NCBI GenBank assembly: GCA_032164245.1
Contig: JAVMKO010000001.1
Location: 15,537,603-15,601,602 of the forward strand
Origin: Sternotherus odoratus
Taxonomy: Eukaryota > Chordata > Testudines > Kinosternidae
Reading direction: 5' to 3'
Length of the DNA: 64,000 bases
A program made the translations under genes and the position numbers. Shown here in pieces: positions 1-10,764 of the stretch. How positions within the stretch are numbered: position 1 is the first letter of the stretch; each line of letters begins with the position of its first letter. The notes beneath the pieces are model-generated. The model had not been told where the DNA came from. It was given only the letters and a program-made list of their open reading frames with translations, and searched no databases.

Positions 1-738
1 CAAAACAGGCCTGTTCTGTAGGCCTAACACAGGTCTACGGAAGTACCTGAAAGGGATCTGTTTCATGTGTGCAGCTACATTTTCCATAGGACCTGCCCAA
101 GTTCTCCACAAGATCTGTCTTGTGTGCGGCCTGCATTTTCCAAAGTGACTAGTGATTCTATTGCTTTCATTGTTGGCTTCACATACTGAGGCACCTTAAA
201 AGGGCTGATTATAAGAAGATGGGTGCTTAACACTTTCTGAATACTAAGCTCCTTTTTGAAGTGCCTTGCCCTGCGCTCAGGCACTCCAAGATCATATGTC
301 ACTTTGGAAAACTGAAAACTGGTGGTGTGTTCTCAGTGATCACACAGGAGCGTCCTCTAGAAGCTCTTTGTGAATCCTCAGTGAGCAGTAACGTTGGTTA
401 TGTAGTGTTTAGTAATACAGGTTAGTGGCATATAATGGTCTAAGCTAACATTCAGTCTGACTAGGGGTTTGGTATAAAGGAGAATATAAGAAACAGCTGT
501 ATGTTAAAATGCTGGCTCATTAGTTTTCCCCAGACACTTGGATTTTCTATTACCACTTCAATTTCAACTTCAAAGACTAAATTGGATGTCTCCCTGGCTT
601 CTGCTTTGGCTTCCTTGTTTAAACCAGGGGCTGGAGTTTGCATAGGCAGAGCAGACAGTGTCCTGGCTGTGGTAAATTAAAATTCCTCACCTTCTCTTAA
701 GGAACCAAACCATTTGGGCTGGAGAAGCCACATCGGTC
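1..738. other. Unassigned sequence, no gene seen
   Basis: No open frame here shows a recognisable domain, and no complete repeat is evident. The short open frames on the minus strand are under 80 codons and look accidental. Confidence 0.5.
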
Positions 739-741
739 TAA

Positions 742-1025
742 GGGCTTGTCTCCACTTGAGCCGGCAGGGATCGATCTTTTGGTGATCGATTTATCGCGTC
801 TCGTTAAGACGCGATAAATCGACCACCAGCGGCTCCCCCGTCGACTCCGGAAGTCCAGCTCGTGAAGAGGCGCATGCTGGACTCGACGGGACCGCGCCAC
901 CGACCACCACCGCCGTGAGGATGGGAGGTAAGTCGGCAGTAGAGACGTCGATTTCAGCTACGTTATTAACATAGCTGAAATTGCGTATCTACAGTCGATT
1001 TCCCCCCCCTAGTAGAGACCAGTCC
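742..1025. mobile_element. PIF/Harbinger-like MITE, copy 1
   Basis: The element starts GGGCTTGTCTCCACT and ends AGTAGAGACCAGTCC, an imperfect terminal inverted repeat. It is flanked by TAA on the left (739-741) and TTA on the right (1026-1028), which suits the 3-bp TWA target duplication of PIF/Harbinger elements. It has no coding capacity. Inside are two strong hairpins, one around TTTATCGCGTCT / AGACGCGATAAA (about 789-820) and one around TTTCAGCTA / TAGCTGAAA (about 951-981). A cleaner copy lies at 45660-45898. Superfamily assignment is inferred from the target duplication only. Confidence 0.7.
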
Positions 1026-1028
1026 TTA

Positions 1029-3440
1029 GTAACTAAGACTGGTAAGAAGAAACCCAAATCTTTCTGGCTATCGGAGGGTCGGGAAGGAGGGAGGCTGGGG
1101 GAATGGGGAGAATCCTCAGATTTTTCAAACTAAACTAGGATGCCTTTCACATGGGCTGAGTGTGACACTTGATACAGGTGTGGTGAGAGACATTGCAACC
1201 CCAGGCAGTAGGCAGTAACTTGGGGAACACTAGATTATATTTTTAATGGGTTATGTATGATTGTGTTCTACTCCATGGGGAGAGTTACCACAGCCCCTCC
1301 AAGAGCTAAAAAAAGTGGGAGGTGATTAAGGTGAGTAATCTCAGTAATCACTGAGAGTAAATAATGACAGAGTGCCTTCTATGGACTAGTTTAGGCTGGG
1401 TTTTCCAGGGACAAGGCAACAAAGAAAGGGGTTTGGGTATCAAAGGATGAGCTTAGACTGACCTAGGCCTTCTTTCTGAGCAAAAGACAGGGCATTCTGT
1501 TCAAGGGGGACCCCCACAACCCTTGCAGAAGGTTGGAAAGTCTTTGGCCTACTAGGTCCCTGATGTGTGACCTTTCGTAAGTGTTTAGCATGTGTATAGG
1601 AACTTGTATTGCCTTCTGTTTTCTCTATAAACCTTTTACCTCAACAATAACTGTCCTTGCTTAGAAAGAGCTGTGTGCATCTTGTAATTGCTGGCAATAA
1701 GCTGTTCATGATCTTTAATGAGACAGCAAAGTACAGGTACTGGACTTTAGACAGACTGGTTACTGGAGACATCGCAGTTGCCGTACAGACTTGAAATCCA
1801 CTTGCTATAGTAAATAATAGCAAAGTATTTGCTGTACAGACTTGAAATTCACTGGTCAGAAGGGCATGCGACAAGGGTCCTTGCCAAGAGGCAGGTGATG
1901 GCTGGAGACCTGAGACCTGACTGGGCACTGGGGAGGTAGGAGCAGCTACCCTGAAACTGTGACAGGTGTACTGGGGGTTCACGTAGATGCAGGAAGAAGA
2001 GTTAGCGAAGGTTGGATGGGAGTGCAAGGTTGGGAGAGGGCAAGGAAGGGGTGTGTCAGTTAATGTAGCAAGACTATAAGAATAAAGTTGTTTCTTTTGG
2101 GTGGCCATATTATCCCAGATGTATAAATGGAGAATCTGCAGGAAAACAATAAGGGAGTCACAAAGAAGCTACATAGTAGCTTGTACAGCAAATCACATCT
2201 GGAAATCATTGAGAGTAACACAAAGTTCTCTTTGCGCCCTTCTGACAACACTGAACATTATTCTGCTCTGTACAGTAGCTTCAAATGAACACACATGGTG
2301 ACAGGATTATCAAAGTCTCGCAGTACCATTGCACCTGCTCTAACCTAGCTGTGGACTCTTGTGTGTCATGAATAAAGACAGAGGATGGCTAAAATCACAG
2401 CAGACACTACCAAGGGAAGGACTAGTTACAGCACAAAATGGACAAAATATGTGTTTTACTAACCGTAGTAAATAAGCTTCACATTTAAAAGAATTCCAAA
2501 TTATAGTATTGCTTTGCCATTTTACTGATATAGTGGGAGTCATCAGATGGCGCCGTTCCATACTCTTACAAGTAATTTTTCTTTGCAGGAAAACAGTGTA
2601 CAGTCTTTGAGGAAGTGCTGTATTGTTAAGCTTTCTGTGATGTCTGTTCTTTTGGAGGAAGTGTGGCAAGCAGCAAGACTTTGTCTGACTTAATCTCCAG
2701 CTAGACTCAATTCTTGGGGCTGCATAGCTTCCTGAGAAGACAGCACTGGGATAGGTGTTTGAGCTGAGAGTTCTGAAAGAAACATTTGTGTGTATGCTCA
2801 TTGTGATCACTATGTTCTGGACTGGTGTTTTAGAGTGTAAACAAAGCAAGTTACACTAAGAATATACCCAGACTCAAGTCACTTTCACGGTGATATTTCA
2901 AGGCGCTCAGTTCTGCTACTGCTGGCCAGAGGGGAGATATTATAAAAGGTTGGACTAACTGATTTGTTATAAAACAAGAACTGATACAACAAACTTACAT
3001 CCAAAGCTTGATGTAAACCAACCCCTTGCTGAGACAAAGTTAACTTTTATTTTATTTATTGTGCTAGTGAATCTCTGCATTTCCCATCTTCATCTGGAAT
3101 CATTAGTACCCAGATAATGTGCTTTCAGCTTCAGAAAAACAAAAAAATCACTGCATAGTGTCTGAGCCTGAACTTGAAATATTTTCAGGGTTAGGAAATT
3201 GGAACTGATGTACACAGCTGTAATTCTATGGGCTCTAGGTCAGCCAGAATAGTGACGCAAATGGTGATATGGATTAAATTTGTGTTTTCATGACCGTGCA
3301 AAATGAACATAATGTTACAGGTCAAGGATTCTGAAGAAGAAATCACAGTAAGACAAGTATCTAAGACAAGGATAGGGCCCATTTCTGATCTTGCTCAAAT
3401 TGGTTTTAACACTGGTGAGGCTCCATTGACTTAACTGGAC
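1029..3440. other. Unassigned sequence with possible LTR-like part
   Basis: No gene is supported. A 15-base word GTACAGACTTGAAAT occurs at 1783 and 1834, so about 51 bp is imperfectly duplicated in tandem. The minus-strand frame of 155 codons at 1641-2108 has no recognisable domain and overlaps this duplication. The 1300-2100 part resembles an LTR in composition, but I could not find convincing TG...CA ends. Confidence 0.35.
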
Positions 3441-3451
3441 TTACTGTTGAT

Positions 3452-3600
3452 TAGAGCTGGTTGAAGTTTTCTCAAAAAGGTGGGGTTTCATCAAACCAAA
3501 ATCCTCATGGGAAAATGCCACTTTTGATAACTTTTTCCTTGGAGAATTAAAAGCGAAACAAATGTTTTGCTTCATATTGTGACTTTTGCTTTCAGGGGCA
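3452..3600. repeat. AT-rich dispersed repeat (GAGCTGGTTGAA type)
   Basis: The stretch begins GAGCTGGTTGAAGTTTTCTC and continues with runs of AAAA/TTTT and 'catcaaaccaaaa'. Related AT-rich stretches are seen near 5960-6110 and 21040-21300. I take these as old copies of one interspersed family; the class is unknown. Confidence 0.3.
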
Positions 3601-4193
3601 TGCGTAAAGGCAGGGAGGGATGTAGTCCCCCCCCCCCAAATCATCTCCACCTCCATCCACAGCTTCTGCCCTGGCCCTGCCCTGGGGATTCCCTCCCCTG
3701 AACTCCTTCTTCCCCCTTTTCTGCCAGGGTGGGAGTCGGGCTGAGCACAGCTGAAGAGACATGCCTGGGAAAGGCACTGCAGCTTGTGCTCCCACGGAGC
3801 CCCATTAGATGGCACCCAGAGCAGGGAAGCTAGGCTGACAGAGTTCTGCAAGAAGGGGCCGAGGAAGTCTGTTGAGCCCTGTCCTTTCCTCCCCCACAGC
3901 CTCCAGTAAGTGTTTGGAGCCTGGGACAATGGGAGGGTGGCGGGGAGACAGCTGGGTGCTGGCTGGCTGGGGACTCCTGGGAGGCAGTGGGAGTCAAGAG
4001 GGTGGGGAAGTCAGCAGAACCTGGGGGCTTTGGCTGCGGGCTGGTGTGAAAAGTGCCTCCCCCAAAGTAGTCACATTTAAATCCCTGTGCATGCCCCTGT
4101 TTGCTTTGATGTTTGTGTGTATGTGTGTGTGTCCCTCCATTTCTCTCCCTTTATACCCGCCCCCCGTCACCTAGTTTTTTCACATGTGGGAAA

Positions 4194-4205
4194 AGGGGGG
4201 GGGGA
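4194..4205. repeat. Poly-G tract
   Basis: A homopolymer run of about 10-12 G. No other function is suggested. Confidence 0.7.
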
Positions 4206-4680
4206 GTAGAGTGACAAGGTACAAGAAGAAATATTGTGTCCCTATGCACACTTTCTCTCCACTTTCTATTCCTCCTGCCTTTCTGTCCCCTCCTAGTAGA
4301 ATAGATGTTAGCAAATATTTTTAAAGAGACAGAGGCGTAAGTGGGTCTAACATGTCCTGGGGTACAACCTGATTGTGGGATGCTGTGCCCCCTTTTTCTC
4401 TCTGTGTCAGGGTAACTCTCATATTGCTCTGCTAGTGAAAAGCAGTCCCTTCAGCCTTCTCGCTCACCCCCCCCCCCATTTGCATGTGAAGGCTCACCCA
4501 AAGTTACATGATGTCAAGAATCAAAAAACAAAGTTACATGCAGGCTCTCACTGCCTTTCGTGAACTACATCCAGGGAAACACTAGTAAATCCCTCCAGCC
4601 TTTCACCCTAGAAATGTACCATCTTACACTCCTCAAGACCCTCTTGAACAATGCAGGCTCAATAATTAGTTTGCTACTTC

Positions 4681-5137
4681 CTCCAATGAGAAACTGCTGC
4701 ACTGGAATTAATTTGCAAACTGGATGCGTCAAATTAGACTTGACTAAAGACTGGGAATGACTGGGTCATTACACACACTGAAATCTATTCCCCATGTTAA
4801 GTTTTCCCCTACTTTACTCACACCTTCTAGTCAACTGTTTGAAATGGGCCATCCTGATTATCACTACAAAAGTGTTTTTTTTCCCCTCCTGCTGATAGTA
4901 GCTCACCTTAACTGATCAGTCTCTTAAAGTTGGTATGGCAATCCCCATCCTTCCATGTTCTCTGTATATATAGATATCTATATATATCTTTCTACTGCAT
5001 GTTCCACTCTATGCATCTGATGAAGTGGGGTTTAGCCCACAAAAGCCCAAATAAATTTGTTAGTCTCTAAGGTGTCACATGTACTCCTTGTTCTTTTTGC
5101 GGATACAGACGAACATTGCTACCACTCTGAAACTTGT
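4681..5137 (+). mobile_element. Penelope-like element 3' end, copy A
   Basis: The sequence from CTCCAATGAGAAACTGCTGC onward is collinear with the PLE at 20170-20640: both have GGAATTAATTTGCAAA, then ACTGGGAATGACTGGGTCATT, then an AT-rich tract, then the conserved tail with GTTAGTCTCTAAGGTG, CACATGTACTCC and a final ATACAGACGAACATTGC. The coding part is represented only by the last codons after the GIY-YIG domain and is frameshifted. A hammerhead-like core lies at 5017-5044. PLE identity rests on the linked GIY-YIG remnant in the 19.6-kb copy. Confidence 0.75.
5017..5044 (+). other. Hammerhead-ribozyme-like core in PLE tail A (decayed)
   Basis: An intact CTGATGA box (5017-5023) is followed by a short hairpin, GTGGG / CCCAC (5025-5029 with 5036-5040), and then AAAA where a hammerhead needs GAAA (5041-5044). 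Hammerhead motifs have been reported in the pseudo-LTRs of Penelope-like elements in other eukaryotes. With the G lost, this copy should be inactive. Stem I pairing is weak by eye. Confidence 0.4.
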
Positions 5138-5149
5138 CACTGGTTAAGA

Positions 5150-5950
5150 TAAAATATTAAAATAAGTTCATTAACTACAGAAAGATGGATTTTATGTGAT
5201 TATAAGTCGGAGACATAAAGATCAGAGATGATTACACAAGAAATGAAAAGTAAATATGCATTCTAAATCCTAAACTTTATCAGATTAAGCAAGAGTTGAA
5301 TCAATCACTTTTTCTCACCCTACTAGGCATTGTAAGCGGTTTACAGTTCTTTATACACAGGCTGAATTCCCTGCTCAGTCTGGGACTAAAGTCCCCAGTT
5401 CAAATTATTTTTCTTCTGAACATTCAGAGTAAGTGGGGGAGAAGAGGGAGGTAATTTCATTATGTCGCTCTCCCTTATTTTATACCCTCATGTCATGTGC
5501 CTGGAAAAATACTGGCTCAAACATGGAGTCAATATCACATCTCCCAATACAATACCTTGTTGAGTCACAGAGTTAGCCCCATTGTATGGAGATGGAGTAA
5601 CTGTCTCTTATTGTGTTGTATATCTCTTGCTTACAGTTCCCCTGCTAATCATTGGCTGTGATGGTCACTTAACACCCGTCTGAGTGTGAGTCACCTCTTT
5701 GTTGCCACTGGAGACCTAGCTGTGGGCATCTCCCAGACTCACAACATATTTTAAACACTCTATAGCAAAATCTCATAACTCCACATTTAATGGTGATATA
5801 TATATATATATATAGACAAAATAGTAGTTTCAGCCAATCATGACTTGCCATATGATCCCTTACAAGGCATTCTTTGTAGAAAATATATCATAATCATAAA
5901 ACAGTAATGGATATGTGGGTACAGGGAGTTATTTTTGAGGTACAGTGCAT
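5150..5950 (-). mobile_element. ERV-type LTR remnant, minus orientation
   Basis: The stretch 'gttcattaactacagaaagatggattttatgtgattataag' style sequence matches what I recall of a common turtle LTR family; the same kind of block recurs at 27060-27160 ('tttattaactacaaagggagag'). Ends are not resolved and it abuts the PLE tail on its left. It contains a (TA)n tract at about 5796-5814. No viral gene is present. Family identity is from memory and should be checked against a repeat library. Confidence 0.4.
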
Positions 5951-7288
5951 CACAGAGGGGATCCCAGAAATCCAAAAAATTGAAACAAAAAAATTAGTAT
6001 TCAAAAAACAAAATTATAATGGGAAACAAAACATGGTTTCCTTTTTCAATTTCCTGGTGAAAATTTTCAACAGAAATATTGAGCTTGAAAAACTTGCACG
6101 GAAAAAGATGTGGATTTTGGGTGTTTTTGCCAGTTCTACTCCTGATCAGAATCTGACCAACAGTTTAAATTTTGGAGGAACTTGTTTTTATACATCAGCC
6201 TTGCAAAATATCACCTGCCTGCAGGGTGCAAAATAGCAGTAGTTTTTTTCTTATACGAACGATACATGAGTAGCTTTTATATCTCTGAGGGCAAATTTCT
6301 ATCTGTTAGTCTCCATCCCATCTTCAATCTCCCCTGAAAAGGTCAAAGCTAGTTACTGTACTATACTTCTTCCTGATATCTTTCTTCTTGGAATTCAGAG
6401 TCAGAATTTATACCACTGTTTGTGTCATTGTAGTTGGCCTAAGAGGTTCGTGTAGACTTCATCTGGTTGCTTAATACAATGGGGAACCACTTGAAGTTCA
6501 CCCATAGGTACTGGCCAGTGGCCACCCCACAAGCTTGTTTGAATGACCAGATTTGATTAATCAGAGACACCGTGGTAGCAGCTCCCTCCACTACCATCAC
6601 AGTAACTGCTGCATGCTCAGCGAGCTGTTCCTCCTTCTGCCGGTTCCCTTAAGATCTTGTGGGGAAAGAACAGCTTGTCCTGTTGTTCTGTGAGCTGAGT
6701 GCTGCATGGAATTCCACTGGCTGGCCCATTCAATTCCTGACTGAATCACTTGGCTTCTGTTTTGTCCAGGTTGGTGTTTGCTCCTGGGAACTCTGGACTC
6801 CCCGTCTCCACCCAGCCTGGTTGGAGAAAAAGGTCGTCTCTTAATTGCAGGACTTGTAAAATCCTACCCTCCCTGAGGTGTCAAATGGAGGGACTGGAGG
6901 GCACAGAGCCCTTGCTGCTACCGGAGCAAAGCCACAAAACTAGATGCAGATGTGAGATAATCCAGGCAGTATCCATCCATAGTAGCATTCCAGGTGGGAG
7001 GTACAAAGCAGAGGCAGGCAGTTCTGGAAGTTAAATGCTCAGTGAGACTATCTGGTGAGAAGAATGGTAATGAGAAAACACCTGGGGTAAACAGATGATC
7101 AATGTAGCTGAATCAGTGAGCCATGCAGAATGCTGAGTAGCCTCAACTGGAGTCTGGATACAGTAGTAAAACCTATGAGGAGTATACATTTAATCAAAAG
7201 ACATTAGTGGTATTTTCAAAAAGTACCCAAGTGAGTGAGGCACATACCCCTGTTCCTCCTCAAAAAGGTCTTACAACCACAAAGCCAG
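5951..7288. other. Unassigned sequence
   Basis: AT-rich material at 5960-6110 resembles the repeat at 3452. From about 6240 the sequence looks unique. Open frames of 61-109 codons have no recognisable domain and are not called. Confidence 0.35.
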
Positions 7289-7370
7289 CTCCCTAGCTGG
7301 TATAAATCAGCATTGTTCATTGACTTCAATGTATCTATGCCAATTTAAACAAGCTGATACTGTGACCCAC
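7289..7370. repeat. Small palindromic repeat (AGCTGGTATAAATCAG type), copy 1
   Basis: The arms CTAGCTGGTATAAATCAG and its rough complement CCAATTTAAACAAGCTG flank a centre with CATTGACTTCAATG, itself a palindrome. Similar units lie at 35392-35479 and 60460-60545. It looks like an old MITE of about 80-90 bp; no superfamily can be assigned. Confidence 0.5.
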
Positions 7371-9050
7371 AGAATTACTTTGGTTCTCTCTTCTCTTTTC
7401 CCCATCCTACTAGCATAACTTACTTTTCCTAGCAATGGACCTGTGGAAACTTTCACTTGTGTGGTTTCTGCCTCAAAAATAAGAGGTCGTTTGGGACAAA
7501 ATTTGTTGTTTTTCATGTTTCTTTTTCTGCTCTGACTGCACCTCTCCTTCATCAAGAGGGCATCTCTCTCCTTTCTTTTGAGTAGTTTAGACAGTCACTG
7601 TATTGGTCTCACATGCCTGTTTTTTTCCCCACCAGCAAATACCATTTCTAAATGTCTTGGAGCTGGATCCTGCCAATGCTTGTTCATGTGAGTGGTTCCA
7701 TTGACTTCAGTAAAATTACTCCGCCTACAAAGGAGTTTTCAGGGAACCAGCCCTTTGTGACTAGTGAAAAATGCCTTCAAGTGCCAGTATAACCCCTGCC
7801 ATTAGACTCAGTTTTCCAGATGACTCTCCTGGAAATCTAATGTAAGCTCCAAGATTTCTACATTTAGTTTGGTAATTTTAACTAACATTTTGTACAATGA
7901 GTTCTAGAAAACAGACTTGTGAATTCAAATGCTCTTTGTAGACCACCAGTGTTGATATGTTTTTTCACTGTCTAGTCCATATTCAAGAAAAAAAATCTAA
8001 CTCAATTTCTAATTTCTAATTTCTTTACTAATTCCCACCCCCATATGTTTTTGGTTTTTATATCAAACTGTGCCATTAGAAATACTGCGGTGGAGGGTGT
8101 GTGCAAAGCAATCAGAGGTGATGAAAAACTTAACTATAATGTAGCCAATGAATTTCTATGAAGCTGTCAAAAATGCCCAGACGAATGCAGAATTTTAATA
8201 TGAATATTGTGTGCTTAACTAAATAATTCTATATTTTCACTATGACCTAAACCCCTTCTATGTTTACCTTAGATTTACATAGTCATCAAACACTGAGGGA
8301 CCTCTTAAAATCATGTATTATGAGCTGCAATGTATAATTATCAGCATTTCACATACACTCACCTAATATATAACTGAAAAGGGGGAGTGCTGGCTCCCAT
8401 GTGGTTGAGGTTAGTAAGAAACCTGTCAAACATAGCACATGGTATTAAAGCTGACAAGTAATGGTTTTTTGTTTTCAACATAAAGTCTCCAGATGTGTTT
8501 TTAGAGTGGCTTGCTTTAATCATCCCTAGCACACTGGGTCTTTGAATGCTTAATGTGATTTTTGTTGGTACAATAACAATTCTCTGTGTTGCATTGTCAC
8601 TTTTGGGAACTGAAAAGTTAAATATATTAGTGAGTTTACTGGATGTGTTGCAGATGCCCTTGGGAGGATCTCAGCATCATGAGCTGTTATTCCATGGGAC
8701 TGAACAGCTGAGACTATTTTAAGCCTATCTTAGATCAGGGTGAACTCTAAAAGGTTCTGATTTGGGTTGGAATTGGCATCCGACCTACCTAAAAGGCAAA
8801 AGCCCCTAGGTATAAACATTGCTTTACATTTTACATATATAAATTTTATTCATATTATAAAGTCTCAACGTGAACATCCCAGTTACACAAACTCCACACA
8901 TCTATCACGTTTCTCGTGTGCATGCATCAGTTTTCCTTAAGATGCTCTAATTTTTCCTCCTTTCCAGTAGACCACAGGATAAATCAGTACAGTGCCACAG
9001 TTACATCCCATATATTAATTTACATTATAAAGAAGATTAAATCAGTCTCT
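7371..9050. other. Unassigned AT-rich sequence
   Basis: No repeat or coding exon is recognised. The motif 'ccattgacttcagtaaaattactcc' near 7700 resembles the centre of the small palindromic repeat at 7289 and may be a fragment of it. Confidence 0.35.
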
Positions 9051-9062
9051 GAATCTTTTCAG

Positions 9063-9231
9063 GTGCTAGGACATGCAAAAGAACTGCACCCGAATCTGCC
9101 CTGGAACATGCCACAAATGCACTGCCTTCAGTAACAGAGACAATGGAACTACAGCCGCCTCAGAAACAGTTCAGCTTTCCCCTTGGGAGGACAGTCAGAC
9201 TTCAGCTTTTCAGAGCACATGGGCAGTTCAG
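9063..9231 (+). other. Possible internal coding exon (weak)
   Basis: A pyrimidine-rich stretch ends in TCTTTTCAG (acceptor AG at 9061-9062) and the segment ends at CAG|GTACAA (donor GT at 9232). One frame through the 169 nt is open, giving 55 full codons that include the residues LQPPQKQFSFPLGRTVRL. In-frame stops lie just outside, at 9050 and 9253, so the open stretch fits the splice sites closely. I do not recognise the peptide. An open run of this size can occur by chance. Confidence 0.2.
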
Positions 9232-9392
9232 GTACAAACAGCATTTCAGATAAGCATGCATATCCTGTATGTCTCCTCATGTCGCTGTCTTGGTGTTTCA
9301 TGATCCAGACATAGTCCGAGAGTGGGCCAAATTCATCTTTGATACAATGGGAAATCAACAGACTAAACACCAGGAATAAAATTGGCCCAGTA

Positions 9393-10352
9393 CAGTAAAA
9401 CCTCGATTTAACGGACTAATTCGGGCGACTGGGTGTCCGTTAAAGCCAAAAGTCCGTTATTTAATAATAAAAAAAACCCAAGCTGTGGGAGCAGCAGCCC
9501 GCCCAATTAGTCCTTAATTAGAGGTTTTACTGTACTTCCCCTCCGCCGAAAAGCCGCCGATTTTTTTTAAAACAAAACAAAACAAAAACGTGCCGTGGAC
9601 CCCCCTGCGCCCCGGCCCCAGTCCCCGCTGGCGGCCGGGGCTCGGGGATCCAGCCGCCGTCCATGGATCGCGTCTCGAGCCTCGCTCCTCGGGGCTCCAT
9701 CCGCCACGCTCCTCGGGGCTCCAGCCGCCACACTCCCCGGGGCTCGCGGCTCCAGCTGCCGCCCAGGGAGCGCGACTGCAGCCGCAGCCCGTGGAGCGCG
9801 GCTTGATCCGCGCTCCCCGGGGCTCGGGGCTCCAGCTGGCTGCCGGGACCCGGGCGGCAGGCGGGACCCGGGCGGGAGCCGGCAGGCAGCCCGCCCGCTG
9901 CCGGGACCTGGGCGGCAGCGGGGAGCCGGAAGGCAGCCCGCCCGCTGCCTGGACCCGGGAGGCAGTGGGGAGCCGGCAGCCAGCCCGCCCGCTGCCTGGA
10001 CCCGGGAGGCAGTGGGGAGCCGGAAGGCAGCCCGCCCGCTGCCTGGACCCGGGAGGCAGTGGGGAGCCGGCAGCCCGCCCGCCCGCTGCCTGGACCCGGG
10101 CGGCAGTGGGGAGCCGGCAGGCAGCCCGCCCGCTGCCTGGACCCGGGAGGCAGCGGGGAGCCGGCAGGCAGCCCGCCCGCTGCCTGGACCCGGGAGGCAG
10201 CGGGGAGCCGGCAGGCAGCCCGCACGCAGCTCGAACCCTGGCGACAGCAGGGAGCCCGCAGCCAGCCCTCGACAAACGGATTTCGGATGCATCGGACTTT
10301 CTTAAAAAAAAATTCCGTTGCATCCGAAGTCCGTTAAATCGAGGTTTTACTG
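9393..10352. mobile_element. pogo/Tigger-like non-autonomous transposon, copy 1
   Basis: The ends are CAGTAAAACCTCGATTTAAC and the complement GTTAAATCGAGGTTTTACTG, long terminal inverted repeats flanked by TA on both sides (9391-9392 and 10353-10354). A TA target site and CAGT...ACTG ends fit the pogo branch of Tc1/mariner. There is no transposase. The interior is mostly a GC-rich 47-bp minisatellite (9840-10235). A second copy is at 24028-25029. Oddly, an inner terminus AGAGGTTTTACTGTA occurs at about 9520-9534, so positions 9393-9532 could on their own be a 140-bp element. Long open frames on both strands here come from the minisatellite and are not genes. Confidence 0.85.
9840..10235. repeat. 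47-bp GC-rich minisatellite
   Basis: The word GCTGCCTGGACCCGGG recurs at about 9944, 9991, 10038, 10085, 10132 and 10179, giving an exact 47-bp period over roughly eight units. Units differ by a few substitutions. The same type of unit fills the related transposon at 24.0-25.0 kb. Confidence 0.9.
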
Positions 10353-10509
10353 TATTTTTATCAACCTCATTTTTGTGCTAATCTTCTCACTTGTGGCTTT
10401 CCTCTATTCAGGTTTGTCTCTTCAGTGTGGATCACATTCTTCAGGGCCAAGCAGCTTCTCATAGGATACAACGCTTCTGCCCCATTCGAGGAGGACAACC
10501 TTTGGCTTA

Positions 10510-10764
10510 AGAAGTGGCTGGCATTGTGTGTAACCCTTCTGCCCATCAGAGTTGGCAGCAACAAGGGCCGGGTTCAGTATCCAGGGGTTCCATTCTAAGG
10601 ACACAATACAAAACCGGCTCGAGCCCCCACCCAGTGACCTGTATACAATATACCACCCTTCTGGGCGCCTCTAAGAGGCAATACTTCCCCTCTCGCAAGC
10701 ACAGAGTCTGAGTGTACCAAAACCCCTTTAATGAGCGAGAGAAACAATGTGGCATATTATAGGG
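10510..10764 (-). mobile_element. ERV LTR-like segment, 3' part (minus), split by hAT
   Basis: Read on the minus strand, the segment 10629-10620 gives TGGGGGCTCG, which matches the first ten bases of a tRNA-Pro primer-binding site; the match then fades. Sequence at 10635-10764 would be the R-U5 end of the LTR and 10510-10619 the start of the leader. The LTR continues at 12118 beyond the hAT insertion. No viral coding sequence is present. Assignment is by resemblance and the primer-site match only. Confidence 0.4.

Noticed and set aside
9514..10381. Several open frames of 230-270 codons on both strands, rich in Pro, Ala, Gly and Arg
   Set aside because: They run through a 47-bp GC-rich minisatellite inside a transposon; open frames on both strands at once are expected there.
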